Part shown: positions 7,037 through 15,231 of the stretch, piece by piece
Layout of the letters: each line of letters starts with the position of its first letter
Numbering within the stretch: the stretch's first letter is position 1
IMG/VR virus record: IMGVR_UViG_3300017713_000080
Coordinates: 1-24,699 of that record
Direction: 5' to 3' (one strand)
Source of the DNA: a virus
Length of the DNA stretch: 24,699 nt
Translations under genes and position numbers: made by a program
The notes under the pieces: model-generated
What the model was told of the DNA's origin: nothing
Seen by the model: the letters and a program-made list of their open reading frames with translations, nothing else
Databases searched by the model: none

Positions 7037-7062
7037 CACACGTCTATAGAGAACTAACAATT

Positions 7063-7119
7063 ATGTTAGACTTATGCGGAACCAACCGCGTAGACCTAAA
7101 ACGTCAAGGAGGACAATAA
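7063..7119 (+). CDS. Possible leader peptide (18 aa) upstream of the MGRP protein gene
   Basis: ATG at 7063 opens an 18-codon frame (MLDLCGTNRVDLKRQGGQ) whose stop ends one base before the ATG at 7121 and whose last codons overlap the AAGGAGG ribosome site of that gene. There is no Shine-Dalgarno sequence for it, and codons such as CGC, CGT and ACC are unlike those of the neighbours. Translation of this frame would melt or occupy the downstream ribosome site. It may be chance. Confidence 0.22.
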   Translation: MLDLCGTNRVDLKRQGGQ

Positions 7120-7120
7120 A

Positions 7121-7543
7121 ATGGGAAGACCAATCAAAAAAAGTAAAATGTCTGGCGATGCAAATGCATTCGGTGGCAATCTTTCAGGAAAAATCGCAGT
7201 AACGGCTTACAGACCATCAGGTGGTTCAAAAGTTGATTCAACTACGGCTTACATCGTTTCACAAAGAGGATCTCAAAAGTTTAAGATACACTTAGAAGAT
7301 TCATCTGAAGCAGTGTACGAACTGAAAGCAGTTGCTCCAGGTTCATTAGCAAACACGTCAAACCAGTTCTGTGTACAACTTATATTAGATGACTCAACAG
7401 TTGCTTATGTAAGTAAGTTTTTTAACAACACAGTACACTATGTTACGGCGGCAGGTGCAACAGGTTCTAAACCTTACACACTAAAAGCAGAAGGAACTGA
7501 CATGGGTCAGGATTCTGGTAAAGCAAACATAGACGTTAGATAA
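7121..7543 (+). CDS. Small virion-type protein, MGRP family (140 aa)
   Basis: A Ser/Thr/Ala-rich, probably all-beta protein of unknown function. It starts with MGRPIKKSKMSG and includes IAVTAYRPSGGS, a YIVSQRGSQKFKIHL strand and an FVQL-type core (FCVQLILDDSTVAYVSKFF), ending in KANIDVR. Proteins beginning MGRP or MGRY are common among structural proteins of marine T4-like phages, and composition matches the neighbouring structural genes. It has a strong AAGGAGG ribosome site, its own late promoter and a terminator directly after, so it is an independently expressed unit, as expected for an abundant capsid or tail decoration protein. That role is an inference. Confidence 0.82.
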   Translation: MGRPIKKSKMSGDANAFGGNLSGKIAVTAYRPSGGSKVDSTTAYIVSQRGSQKFKIHLEDSSEAVYELKAVAPGSLANTSNQFCVQLILDDSTVAYVSKFFNNTVHYVTAAGATGSKPYTLKAEGTDMGQDSGKANIDVR

Positions 7544-7570
7544 TACTTAATCAAGTAAAAATCGTGCTTT

Positions 7571-7600
7571 TGGGGGAGTATAATGCTCCCCCATTCTTTA
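7571..7600 (+). terminator. Intrinsic terminator after the MGRP protein gene
   Basis: TGGGGGAG (7571-7578) pairs perfectly with CTCCCCCA (7586-7593) around TATAATG, followed by TTCTTTA. The stem is strong, the T-run interrupted. It differs from the GGGCG-type terminators elsewhere in the window. Confidence 0.8.
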
Positions 7601-7608
7601 CATAAATA
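7601..7608 (+). promoter_or_regulatory. T4-type late promoter CATAAATA (short-gap class)
   Basis: CATAAATA ends 7 nt before the ATG at 7616. It starts immediately after the preceding terminator. No Shine-Dalgarno sequence is present between it and the start. Confidence 0.65.
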
Positions 7609-7615
7609 ATAGCAA

Positions 7616-8458
7616 ATGGCAAAAACAGTAAGAAGTTCACAAGATTATACAATCAAAGCAGGTGCTGGCTCTAGTGGTTCTCATAGAATAACACTTGATG
7701 CTAGTGCTGTTAGAATACCTGGCAACTTATCAGTTGAAGGTACACAAACTACAATTAATTCAACTACACTAACTTTAGAAGATCAGTTCATGGAAGTTAA
7801 CAGAAACAATTCCACAGCAGGAACTGAAGACTCAGGAATATTTTTTAATCAAGGATCGAACAACGCACAAATATTTTTCTTTGATGCAGATCAAACAGAA
7901 TTTGTATTAGGATCAACAACACATGGATCAACTATAAACACAATTTCAAACATCACCCCAGGGCAACTTAAAATAGCAACAACTCCAGCACAAGGTGATC
8001 ATGCCGCATCAAAAAGTTATGTGGACGCACAGGTATCAGGTGGTGGATTTAATATTGGATTCAGAGGAGATGACTCGGCGGTAGTAGCAGTTACCACTGG
8101 AAACTCGGTACATATTGCAGGAGCAACAAACTTGTCAACTGCGGCAACCGAACCAGACACAGTGACAATAAGTTTAAGCAGAGATTTAAATGGAATAGAT
8201 TCTGTTAGTACTGACAGATCAAATCAGGATTTATTATTAACAGCAAATGGTACTGGATCTGTGGTAATTGATGACGTTTTATCGTTTTCAAACATGGCAA
8301 CTGACCCAACAGCAACAGCACAAACAAAAGTATACAACAAAACAGCCGGAGGCGGCGGAACAGGACTGTATTTTAGGAACAGTGCAATTGGTTCTGGTGC
8401 TGTAGGAGAACTGATAAGTAAAAGTAAAGCAACGGCATTAGCCATTGCATTAGGATAA
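7616..8458 (+). CDS. Tail-fibre-like virion protein with GTxTTI/VED module (280 aa)
   Basis: A beta-rich structural protein. Residues about 34-62 are NLSVEGTQTTINSTTLTLED with FMEVNRN, followed by DSGIFFNQGS and a FFDADQTEFVLGS segment. This two-part module recurs in the proteins at 10188, 15855 and 18589. A DHAASKSYVDAQV motif near 125-137 is the (A)xxKxYVDxxV element common in T4-type fibre proteins. The C-terminal part has NQDLLLTANGTGSVVIDDVL, a fibre repeat type also present in the 15855 protein. It is the first gene of a four-gene unit with 4-nt gaps to the next two genes. The absence of a ribosome site and a promoter 7 nt upstream predict a nearly leaderless mRNA. A role as part of a fibre or tail accessory structure is inferred from its modules. 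Confidence 0.82.
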   Translation: MAKTVRSSQDYTIKAGAGSSGSHRITLDASAVRIPGNLSVEGTQTTINSTTLTLEDQFMEVNRNNSTAGTEDSGIFFNQGSNNAQIFFFDADQTEFVLGSTTHGSTINTISNITPGQLKIATTPAQGDHAASKSYVDAQVSGGGFNIGFRGDDSAVVAVTTGNSVHIAGATNLSTAATEPDTVTISLSRDLNGIDSVSTDRSNQDLLLTANGTGSVVIDDVLSFSNMATDPTATAQTKVYNKTAGGGGTGLYFRNSAIGSGAVGELISKSKATALAIALG

Positions 8459-8462
8459 AAGA

Positions 8463-8777
8463 ATGGCAATAACAAATTTTCAAGTAGCGGCAACAACTGG
8501 CTCAGCGGCCTTTACTGCATCTGCGGACACGGCAGTTACAGTAATCTACCTTACAAATAAAACTGATGGTGACGGAACTGTTGACATATATGTTACACCA
8601 AACGGTGCATCAGTGAGTGCTAATCATCTAGTATATTCACAACTTACTATCAAGGCTAGAGACACTTATGTTATTGATACAGAAAAAATGATTTTAGAAA
8701 CAGGTGCAAAAATTTATATTGCATCACCAGATTCAGCGGCACAGTTTAACGCAACAATATCAACTATAGGATTATAA
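8463..8777 (+). CDS. Small beta-rich virion protein, MAITN family (104 aa)
   Basis: A compact protein that begins MAITNFQVAATTGSAAF and continues with AVTVIYLTNKTDGDGTVDIY, LVYSQLTIKARDTYVIDTEK and a C-terminal ISTIGL. This alternation reads as a single beta-sandwich domain. I recall the same family (start MAIT, central YLCN or YLTN, then VINTEKLIL) as a frequent small structural protein in marine T4-like phages, of unknown location in the virion. It lies 4 nt after the preceding gene and 4 nt before the next, within the same operon; AGGA near the preceding stop could serve as ribosome site. A trimeric cap or fibre accessory is possible but unsupported. Confidence 0.8.
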   Translation: MAITNFQVAATTGSAAFTASADTAVTVIYLTNKTDGDGTVDIYVTPNGASVSANHLVYSQLTIKARDTYVIDTEKMILETGAKIYIASPDSAAQFNATISTIGL

Positions 8778-8781
8778 TCTC

Positions 8782-9204
8782 ATGGGTAGATATGTAAAAA
8801 ACCCAGTGTTAGTAGCAGGAAGTTCAACAGGCGGAAGTAATGTTCTTCCAATTGGTACAACATCACAAAGACCTGCAACAGCATCAGCAGGAACAATGAG
8901 ATATAACTCAACTCTTAATATGTTAGAATTCCATAACGGTACTGAATATGTTCAGTTAAGAGGTGCTGTTAATGGACAACACCTTGTTACAAAAGATCAA
9001 TTCACACTCGACGGATCGACAGTTGCATACACATTAACATTAACTCCAAAACATGAAAGAAATATTTTAGTATTCCTAGAAGGAGTGTTTCAACCTGCAA
9101 CAACGTCTTACACTGTGAGTTCAAATACGTTAACATTGGCATCAACTTCAATCGCAGATGCGACTAAAAAACTAACTGTACTACACGGTTTTGATTTTGC
9201 TTAA
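8782..9204 (+). CDS. Virion protein with GTTxQRP and VFxxGVxQ modules (140 aa)
   Basis: A short protein (start MGRYVKNPVLV) made of two modules. Residues about 25-50 contain GTTSQRPATASAGTMRYNST with LEFHNGTEYVQL, a module also present in the 13826 and 15855 proteins. The second half (DQFTLDGSTVAYTLTLTPKH with NILVFLEGVFQPATTSYTV and KLTVLHGFDF) is the same module as the C-terminal DGVMQEP/SGF part of those proteins. It thus looks like a minimal version of a shared fibre end. It overlaps nothing and ends 5 nt from the convergent minus-strand gene. The start lacks a good ribosome site and may depend on coupling from the gene upstream. Confidence 0.8.
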   Translation: MGRYVKNPVLVAGSSTGGSNVLPIGTTSQRPATASAGTMRYNSTLNMLEFHNGTEYVQLRGAVNGQHLVTKDQFTLDGSTVAYTLTLTPKHERNILVFLEGVFQPATTSYTVSSNTLTLASTSIADATKKLTVLHGFDFA

Positions 9205-9209
9205 TTAAA

Positions 9210-10130
9210 TTAAATTGGAGATACGTTTCCAATTTCGCACCAAGTTCCAGGTGCTCCAGATTTAACACACACCCACCCTAAAGATCTTCCAGGTTCAGGT
9301 TCTGAGTTCCAAACAATGTTTCCTTGTTCGTGATTGCCTGTGGTTGGCATATTTTTTGCATATGAATGAGTTTGTCCTTGATATCTTATTGCACCTGCAA
9401 CTTCTAAATCTTCTTTGGGTGCTTTTACTTTTATTCCAATTTTGTTATCATGAGAAACAAACAATGTTGGCTCACCGTTTGTACCTATAGAAAATTTATC
9501 TGAGGTATCTGTACCAACAAATGGTGTATTTCCTATAACATCAAACACTATCTCTAATCCATCTTTTGCAATACCCAACACTCCTCCTGGATTGATAGAG
9601 TTAATACCTACCTTGCCTCCTTCAACAGTAAACGTATCAGATACATTCAAAGTTTTGAGAACACCAACTTCGGTTAGTTTAGATGTTTTTACTGAATTTC
9701 CTAGTTTGTCTTTCCATAATACTTCGTTTCCACCAATCCTAACAGAATTAGATAAATCTAAATCGGTTGCCGCGGCACCGTTGTAATATAATGTATCACA
9801 GTTGATTTGTCCTTTGATATGTACATCATTTTCGATAGTAATTTTGTCATCTGCAATAGTAATTTTATTATCAGTTGCACCGTCTTTTATACCTGTTGAA
9901 GCAAAAGTTGTTATGGTGCCACCATCAATTTTATCGCCCGATACTTCGTTATCAAACAAGTCGTTGTTTCTAGTTGAAAGTTTTTCTAGTGCTTCGGTCA
10001 GTTTTTTCTCAGTCCAATCTACACGAGTTTGAAGACTGTAATTATCGCTCGATAATCGGTCAAACCTGGCTTGAACTGCTTTATCTACTAGTTCTTTAAC
10101 TAATTCGTTAATACTATTTTCTATGGACAT
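9210..10130 (-). CDS. Coiled-coil tail-fibre-like protein (306 aa)
   Basis: Virion protein with an N-terminal coiled coil (residues about 1-58: INELVKELVDKAVQARFDRL, then TEKKLTEALEKLSTR), typical of a trimerising fibre stalk. Residues 60-110 carry the FDNEVSGDKIDGGTITTFAS and KITIADDKITI strands. The middle has two GI-type fibre repeats (KVGINSINPGGVLGI near 173-187, KIGIKVKAPKEDLEVAGAIR near 230-249). The C-terminus (PTTGNHEQGNIVWN with LGWVCVKSGAPGTWCEIG) is the GDIVWN/GWVC/GTW domain found at the tips of many phage and bacterial surface proteins. It is transcribed opposite to its neighbours from a perfect TATAAATA. I recall very similar N-termini (MSI..SI.EL..ELV..A..AR.DRL) in cyanophage structural proteins. 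Function as a fibre is inferred. Confidence 0.85.
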   Translation of the reverse strand: MSIENSINELVKELVDKAVQARFDRLSSDNYSLQTRVDWTEKKLTEALEKLSTRNNDLFDNEVSGDKIDGGTITTFASTGIKDGATDNKITIADDKITIENDVHIKGQINCDTLYYNGAAATDLDLSNSVRIGGNEVLWKDKLGNSVKTSKLTEVGVLKTLNVSDTFTVEGGKVGINSINPGGVLGIAKDGLEIVFDVIGNTPFVGTDTSDKFSIGTNGEPTLFVSHDNKIGIKVKAPKEDLEVAGAIRYQGQTHSYAKNMPTTGNHEQGNIVWNSEPEPGRSLGWVCVKSGAPGTWCEIGNVSPI

Positions 10131-10136
10131 TAATGA

Positions 10137-10144
10137 TATTTATA
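10137..10144 (-). promoter_or_regulatory. Late promoter TATAAATA, minus strand (short-gap class)
   Basis: On the minus strand this reads TATAAATA, the exact T4 late consensus, 6 nt before the ATG at 10130. No ribosome site lies between. It is back to back with the + strand element at 10170. Confidence 0.85.
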
Positions 10145-10169
10145 GTGTTGTTTTGAACGTCTAGAATAA

Positions 10170-10177
10170 AATAAATA
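10170..10177 (+). promoter_or_regulatory. Late promoter AATAAATA (short-gap class)
   Basis: AATAAATA ends 10 nt before the ATG at 10188, with no Shine-Dalgarno sequence between. It forms a divergent pair with the TATAAATA at 10137-10144. Confidence 0.6.
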
Positions 10178-10187
10178 ATTGTTAGTT

Positions 10188-13100
10188 ATGGCAATACAGC
10201 GAATACCAGGTGAATTATTACAGTCTAATCTGACACGTAGTGGTGTGGATCTAGCCTTTGAAACGAACTTACTCTACTTGGATGTGAGTAACGGGCGTAT
10301 CGGTATAGGTACGGACTCTCCTGGTGCATACAAATTAGATGTAAACGGCACAGCACGTTTTCAAAACAATGTAACAGTTAACGGTGACCTAACTGTAACT
10401 GGTTCAACAACAACTGTAGATTCTAAAAATTTATCAGTTGAAGACAATATTCTTACACTAAATTCAGGCTCAAGTACAGCCACTTCCGCAGGTATAATGA
10501 TCAATAGAGGATCTGCAGGTAACCCGGCTGTTTTGTATTGGGATGAATCAAACGATAAGTTCAAACTTGTAACAACAACATCAGATGGATCAACAACTTC
10601 TACCATAACTGACTCAGCATATGCCAAATTGGCAGGTGCAGATCCTTCTGCCGCAGACGACTTTGTAACAAAAAGATATTTTGAGGCAAACGTCGCTGGC
10701 GGATCAGTTGTTGGAACAAACGTGACGGTCGGTACACCAGCCGACTCGAGTTTTGGTGATGGAGCATTAGTAACTCTAGGTACAGCAAGTTCTGTAACAG
10801 ATGCACTAGATGATCTAAATGAAACAATGGAAAACATCAGAAACTCTACATATGTTAAATCTGTCAATTTTACTGCCGACGTCACAGCAGGCTCCGCCGG
10901 AATAACTGTAACACTTACCATAACAACAGTTGGAGGTGGAGCGGACAGATATAACATTGATTGGGGTACAGGCGAAACGGCAACAAATGCTACGTCAGAC
11001 AGTACACCTTCTCACACTTATAGTTCAAATACAAATTCTCCGTTTACAGTTACGGTTAGAGCATACAACAGTTCCGCAACTTCAGGATCAGCGGGATCGT
11101 TTGCAGAAAAAACAAGAACAAATTATATTACAATTTACACAGCACAACCAGTACCAAACTTCTTTATGTACGCGGCATCATCAGGTGGTTCACCTATTAC
11201 AACTGCTAACACAGGTGCAACTGTTTATTTAGAAAATACAACAACCAATACAGGAATGGCATCAGTAACTTATGATATAGACTGGGGCGACAGTTCAGAA
11301 AATGCTATTGCAAATGACGGAGCCGCTGGTGGTGTTGGTGGCGGAAGATTGGCACACACTTATACTAATAGTGCAACAGACGATGGATCTACAATTGGTA
11401 CAGGTACAGGTGATACAAGATATGCACCTAAACTAACATTGAGAACACACACAACAGCAGATCCAAGTGCCATACCGGCAAATGTAACTAAAAACTTTGA
11501 CGTGTACTCAACGCATACAGTTGTTTACTCTGTGGCAGACTCTACTATCAGAGGCATCAACGAAGAATCAACATCTGGTTTTCCTGTTACGTTTACTAAC
11601 AACACAGCAACTAATCCAGGTCCTCAATCAACTTTCTCTGGCAACGTTTACAGTTGGAATTTTGGAGAAGGTGCAGGAAATCAAAATGTTAACGTTGGTT
11701 CAAACGCAAGTGGAGACACAAGTAGAACTATTGCAAACACATTCAATTTGTCTACCGCTCAACAAAATGCAGGAACGACTGTAACATATATTACTTCTTT
11801 AAGTTTAGCGAACGGACACAGCACATCACCTTTTGCGTCAGATATGAGAATTATTGTTGAGCCTGATCTACGAGCAAACATTGCCGCAACGGCAAATATT
11901 GTATCTACAGGATCTTCAGATAACCAATATACGTTATATGATTTTACAGATCTAGATGGAGCCAACAGAGCATTAACAACATTTACAAACACATCTCAAC
12001 ACGCAGACAACTACACATACGATTTCAAAGATGATTCATCTGACATAACAAATGTTGTAGAGAATGGATCTAATGCAGGTAGCATAGGTGCAACATTGGG
12101 CAAAGACTGGGCAGGAACATCTACTGGCTCATACACAACAAGATTTAGAGCATTCGGAACACCGGATACTATATTCCAAGATGACGAAGAAAACTTAACA
12201 TTTACAATGAAAGCAACTCCGTCTGCACCAGCAAATTTAAGTACAAAAAGTTTATCATTAAGTGATTCAGCACAAGGAAGTTCACCTAAACTATGTCACG
12301 GATTTGATGATAACACAAGTTCATTCAGTACATTGGCCGCAGGAGCATCATTAAATTCGTCGACTGCAAGAAGATATACTTCAGGAACTATTGATACAAA
12401 TACTGTAAGCAATTTTTATAATGGTGCATCGGGTACATTGAAAGCAGTTATCAATGCCGCCGACGATGGATCTAAAACATTCTCAGCATCTGAAGGCGAA
12501 ACAGGCACATTTACATCATTGGTTGTAAGTTCAAATCCAGATTATGATACAGTTGTAGGCTCATATCCTCAACGGTTATATCTAGTTGCTTCTGCCAAAA
12601 TTACAAAAGCACTAACAGGATATACAGTTGGATTAAATGCTGAAAGATTAGAACACTCTGCAACAGGAAATACTAATTTAGTACACGTGGTAAGAGACGA
12701 TATAACAGCATCTCCAACAGCAGTGATAGGAACAGTGGCACAAGGCACAGCAGGATCACAGAGATATATTTCAGGAATACCATATTACAATTCAGGTTCA
12801 CCAACAGTTACTATTACAGGTTCAACTGTGGCAAACTTTACAGGACAAGCATACAAAGATACAACTTCTCCCGTTGAAGTTGATCCTGGAACAGAATCAG
12901 AAGGCTCTGGAGATGTCATTAGCAACACAAACTTTACATATGCAAATGTAGATGGATCAACAACAATGTTAGCATCTGGTACTCCAAAAACAGACACAGG
13001 TGTAGGAAGTGCATACACATTAGGAGTACTTACGGTTCCGTTGTATTCTGGATCTAGAAAATCAGTTGGACAAATAAAAATGAGAGCAAGTAATTGTAAT

Positions 13101-13826
13101 GGTACAAGTTCTTACAGTACATCTAACACTAATATTGCATTGTATACTCAAACACCTTCAGGTTTAGATAATGAGCAAGGCGGTATAACAGTTTCTGATT
13201 CACTAGGTGCTACATACGATGACGATGCTTTGAGAATATATGACTTTGCAAGTGCAACAACTGACACTCCATCTTATACTGGATCAACAAATTTTTACAC
13301 AAACAATTTATTCACAGGTGCAAAAACTGTGGCAGGTACAAGAGAAGCAATAACAAGATTTGGAACAATTGGCTACAACACAACAAATTATTCAACAGGA
13401 TATTTGCCAGCAGGTCCTGATTTAAACACAGGAAGAACAAGTGTTGCACATTATTATACTCTTGCATTTAGAAGATCAACAGTATCACAATTTTCAATGA
13501 CACTATCAGGAAAAGTATCTGGCGTATTCATAGCATTACCAGGAGAGGGCACTGACACATCATCAGGAGCAAACGGTTGGTTGGATTGTTCAACACAGTA
13601 CAACGGTGCCGGATTGCCGGGATCAGGATCAGGTGGTAACGGATCAGATGGTGTCGCAAAAACAGGTGGTGACAGAATTATTGATGGAACAACATATTCA
13701 AACCAAACGTTTGACATGACATTAGGAACAGGAAGTATGTCTAACTCAACCGGTAATGTTTGTCTAGTAAGATTTAAATTAGAATCTGGTGATAGTATCA
13801 CTGCATTCTCAATAGGAACAGTATAA
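10188..13826 (+). CDS. Large tail-fibre/adhesin protein with PKD-like domains (1212 aa)
   Basis: The start at 10188 (MAIQRIPGELL) is chosen over an in-frame TTG at 10179 because the N-terminus then aligns with those of the 15855 and 19755 proteins. Residues 1-45 are the shared anchor module (RSGVDLAFETNLLYLDV with RIGIGT). Residues 64-128 carry the GDLTVTGSTTTVDSKNLSVE module with MINRGS and LYWDES. TKRYFEAN at about 161 is the KxYVD-type motif. Residues about 224-650 hold roughly four PKD-like (Ig-fold) units recognised by YNIDWGTGE...HTY, YDIDWGDSSE...HTY, YSWNFGEG and YTYDFKDDSS. Later parts include the QRYISGIPYYNSG domain (near 865) and a Gly-rich VFIALPGEGTD...NGWLD C-terminal region. 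It is probably a receptor-binding or virion-surface adhesin. The stop overlaps the next start (TAATG). Confidence 0.87.
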   Translation: MAIQRIPGELLQSNLTRSGVDLAFETNLLYLDVSNGRIGIGTDSPGAYKLDVNGTARFQNNVTVNGDLTVTGSTTTVDSKNLSVEDNILTLNSGSSTATSAGIMINRGSAGNPAVLYWDESNDKFKLVTTTSDGSTTSTITDSAYAKLAGADPSAADDFVTKRYFEANVAGGSVVGTNVTVGTPADSSFGDGALVTLGTASSVTDALDDLNETMENIRNSTYVKSVNFTADVTAGSAGITVTLTITTVGGGADRYNIDWGTGETATNATSDSTPSHTYSSNTNSPFTVTVRAYNSSATSGSAGSFAEKTRTNYITIYTAQPVPNFFMYAASSGGSPITTANTGATVYLENTTTNTGMASVTYDIDWGDSSENAIANDGAAGGVGGGRLAHTYTNSATDDGSTIGTGTGDTRYAPKLTLRTHTTADPSAIPANVTKNFDVYSTHTVVYSVADSTIRGINEESTSGFPVTFTNNTATNPGPQSTFSGNVYSWNFGEGAGNQNVNVGSNASGDTSRTIANTFNLSTAQQNAGTTVTYITSLSLANGHSTSPFASDMRIIVEPDLRANIAATANIVSTGSSDNQYTLYDFTDLDGANRALTTFTNTSQHADNYTYDFKDDSSDITNVVENGSNAGSIGATLGKDWAGTSTGSYTTRFRAFGTPDTIFQDDEENLTFTMKATPSAPANLSTKSLSLSDSAQGSSPKLCHGFDDNTSSFSTLAAGASLNSSTARRYTSGTIDTNTVSNFYNGASGTLKAVINAADDGSKTFSASEGETGTFTSLVVSSNPDYDTVVGSYPQRLYLVASAKITKALTGYTVGLNAERLEHSATGNTNLVHVVRDDITASPTAVIGTVAQGTAGSQRYISGIPYYNSGSPTVTITGSTVANFTGQAYKDTTSPVEVDPGTESEGSGDVISNTNFTYANVDGSTTMLASGTPKTDTGVGSAYTLGVLTVPLYSGSRKSVGQIKMRASNCNGTSSYSTSNTNIALYTQTPSGLDNEQGGITVSDSLGATYDDDALRIYDFASATTDTPSYTGSTNFYTNNLFTGAKTVAGTREAITRFGTIGYNTTNYSTGYLPAGPDLNTGRTSVAHYYTLAFRRSTVSQFSMTLSGKVSGVFIALPGEGTDTSSGANGWLDCSTQYNGAGLPGSGSGGNGSDGVAKTGGDRIIDGTTYSNQTFDMTLGTGSMSNSTGNVCLVRFKLESGDSITAFSIGTV

Positions 13827-14860
13827 TGGCAATAACAGACGCAAAGAAAATTGATTATCTTTGGAAAAAAGTTGGATTTGGTGCAACTAAAACTGATACC
13901 AATGCGGCCAAGGCCGGTCCTAACGAAGCCATTGCATCTCCATTATTATTAAGAGGTGATAAAACCTGGAATGAGGCAAATTCTATTCCTGGCACGATGC
14001 CGGGGTCAAGTTCAGGTGTTGTCACTGTATATGGAACAGGCGCACCAGATGAAACAACAGCAGACAACACAGCAACAGCAAACAGAACATGGAAGACAGG
14101 ATTAACTGATTGGATACCACCAGAATTTGGTGCAACATACGGTGTCAAAGTTTATATTCATACATCGGGTGATGCCGGCAATGCCGCGGCAAGTGGTACA
14201 AGAGTATTCCCAGGCGGATCTGGTAACAACGATGAATTCTTTTTTGATTATCAATCTGGTGTGTTACACTTTATTGGTACAAACTTACCTAACGGTGTAA
14301 ACTTTTCAGGTAAAGCAGTTTACGTTTCAGGAGCAAGATACTCAGGAACTTTAGGTTTACATAATCTATCAACAGGAGGATCTATTGGTGACTTAACAAT
14401 ATCAGGTTCGACAATATCTGCTCCGTCAAATGCAGATATAACATTTGATAATGCAGGAACAGGTGGTTATGTATTTGAAGGAACATCTTCAATAACAATT
14501 CCAAAAGGTACAACTGCACAAAGGCCTTCTGCCGCCGAAGGTGTAATGAGATTTAATACAACAACAGGAAAATTTGAAGTATCTGAAGATGGTTCAACTT
14601 TTACAGAACTAAGAACAGAACATACTTCACAGGAAGTTTCAAAAGATGTGTTTACCGGTGACGGATCATCAACTGTGTTTACATCTCCACACGTTGCTAC
14701 ACAACCTGAAAACTTAATTGTCTATATAGACGGAGTTATGCAGGAACCTGCAGAAAGTTATACAACAGATGGTTCAACATCATCAATCACAATAAGTGAG
14801 GCTCCACACTTGGGAGCAAGAATTGTTATTATGTCCGGCTTCTCTGAAGCACAAATTTAA
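13826..14860 (+). CDS. MAITDAKK-type virion structural protein (344 aa)
   Basis: Member of a structural family I recall as widespread in marine T4-like phages, marked by the N-terminus MAITDAKKIDYLWKKVGFGA, TKTDTNAAKAGPNEAI and SPLLLRGDKTW. Residues about 90-175 form a beta domain (TGLTDWIPPEFGATYGVKVY, then DYQSGVLHFIG and AVYVSGARYSG). The C-terminal third is modular: IPKGTTAQRPSAAEGVMRFN with FEVSEDG, then VFTGDGSSTVF and LIVYIDGVMQEPAESYT, ending in ARIVIMSGF. Both modules recur in the 8782 and 15855 proteins. It starts inside the stop codon of the giant adhesin gene (TAATG), which suggests coupled synthesis and a partner role, for example as fibre attachment or assembly partner (inference). 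It overlaps the convergent gene by 4 nt. Confidence 0.88.
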   Translation: MAITDAKKIDYLWKKVGFGATKTDTNAAKAGPNEAIASPLLLRGDKTWNEANSIPGTMPGSSSGVVTVYGTGAPDETTADNTATANRTWKTGLTDWIPPEFGATYGVKVYIHTSGDAGNAAASGTRVFPGGSGNNDEFFFDYQSGVLHFIGTNLPNGVNFSGKAVYVSGARYSGTLGLHNLSTGGSIGDLTISGSTISAPSNADITFDNAGTGGYVFEGTSSITIPKGTTAQRPSAAEGVMRFNTTTGKFEVSEDGSTFTELRTEHTSQEVSKDVFTGDGSSTVFTSPHVATQPENLIVYIDGVMQEPAESYTTDGSTSSITISEAPHLGARIVIMSGFSEAQI

Positions 14861-15231
14861 ACTACTGAAAATCCTGTAGGTTGATAAACTAAATCAAAAC
14901 TTTTATATTCTCCATTTAAAGAATTTATAGTTCCAATCTTTGGAATAATTTCCCACTCGAATTCTGGTTGCCTCACAATGAATTCATACAAATCTTGTCC
15001 AGAAGAAAAATGTATCTTTACTCCTGCAACATTATGCTTGTAATCAACCTTGTAAGATTTTTTTAAGATTAATTTTGTAACATTTTCAATTTTTTGCATG
15101 AAGTGATTCATTTCTTGCATTATATCGGGTCTCTCTTGTAATGTTTCAACTGATCTATTACGAGCAAGTTGTGGCCACTGTACTGTAACTGTGTACTTGT
15201 AAAAAATGTCTTTATCTTTTTTGTTTTGCAT
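14857..15231 (-). CDS. Conserved hypothetical protein (124 aa), second gene of minus-strand pair
   Basis: An uncharacterised protein with a mixed alpha/beta look. It has a Lys-rich start (MQNKKDKDIFYKYTVTVQWP), a helical segment near 35-58 (MQEMNHFMQKIENVTKLILK) and strands VAGVKIHFSS and KSFDLVYQPTGF near the end. There is no signal peptide or membrane segment. The gene overlaps the end of the upstream minus-strand gene by 20 nt and has no promoter of its own, so the two form an operon. Its 3' end overlaps the convergent structural gene by 4 nt. Base composition is A+T-rich like the rest of the window. I do not recognise its family and assign no function. Confidence 0.75.
   Translation of the reverse strand: MQNKKDKDIFYKYTVTVQWPQLARNRSVETLQERPDIMQEMNHFMQKIENVTKLILKKSYKVDYKHNVAGVKIHFSSGQDLYEFIVRQPEFEWEIIPKIGTINSLNGEYKSFDLVYQPTGFSVV

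Noticed and set aside
9205-9209. Terminator between the convergent genes ending at 9204 and 9210
   Set aside because: The A+T-rich TTAATTAAATTAAATT stretch has no GC stem; the two genes simply abut.
10179-10187. TTG start adding three residues to the 1212-aa protein
   Set aside because: The ATG at 10188 aligns exactly with the MAI starts of the two related proteins.
10361-10957. 198-codon minus-strand open frame opposite the 1212-aa adhesin
   Set aside because: Shadow of the Thr/Gly/Ala-rich coding strand, no upstream signals, and the + strand frame has clear module homology.
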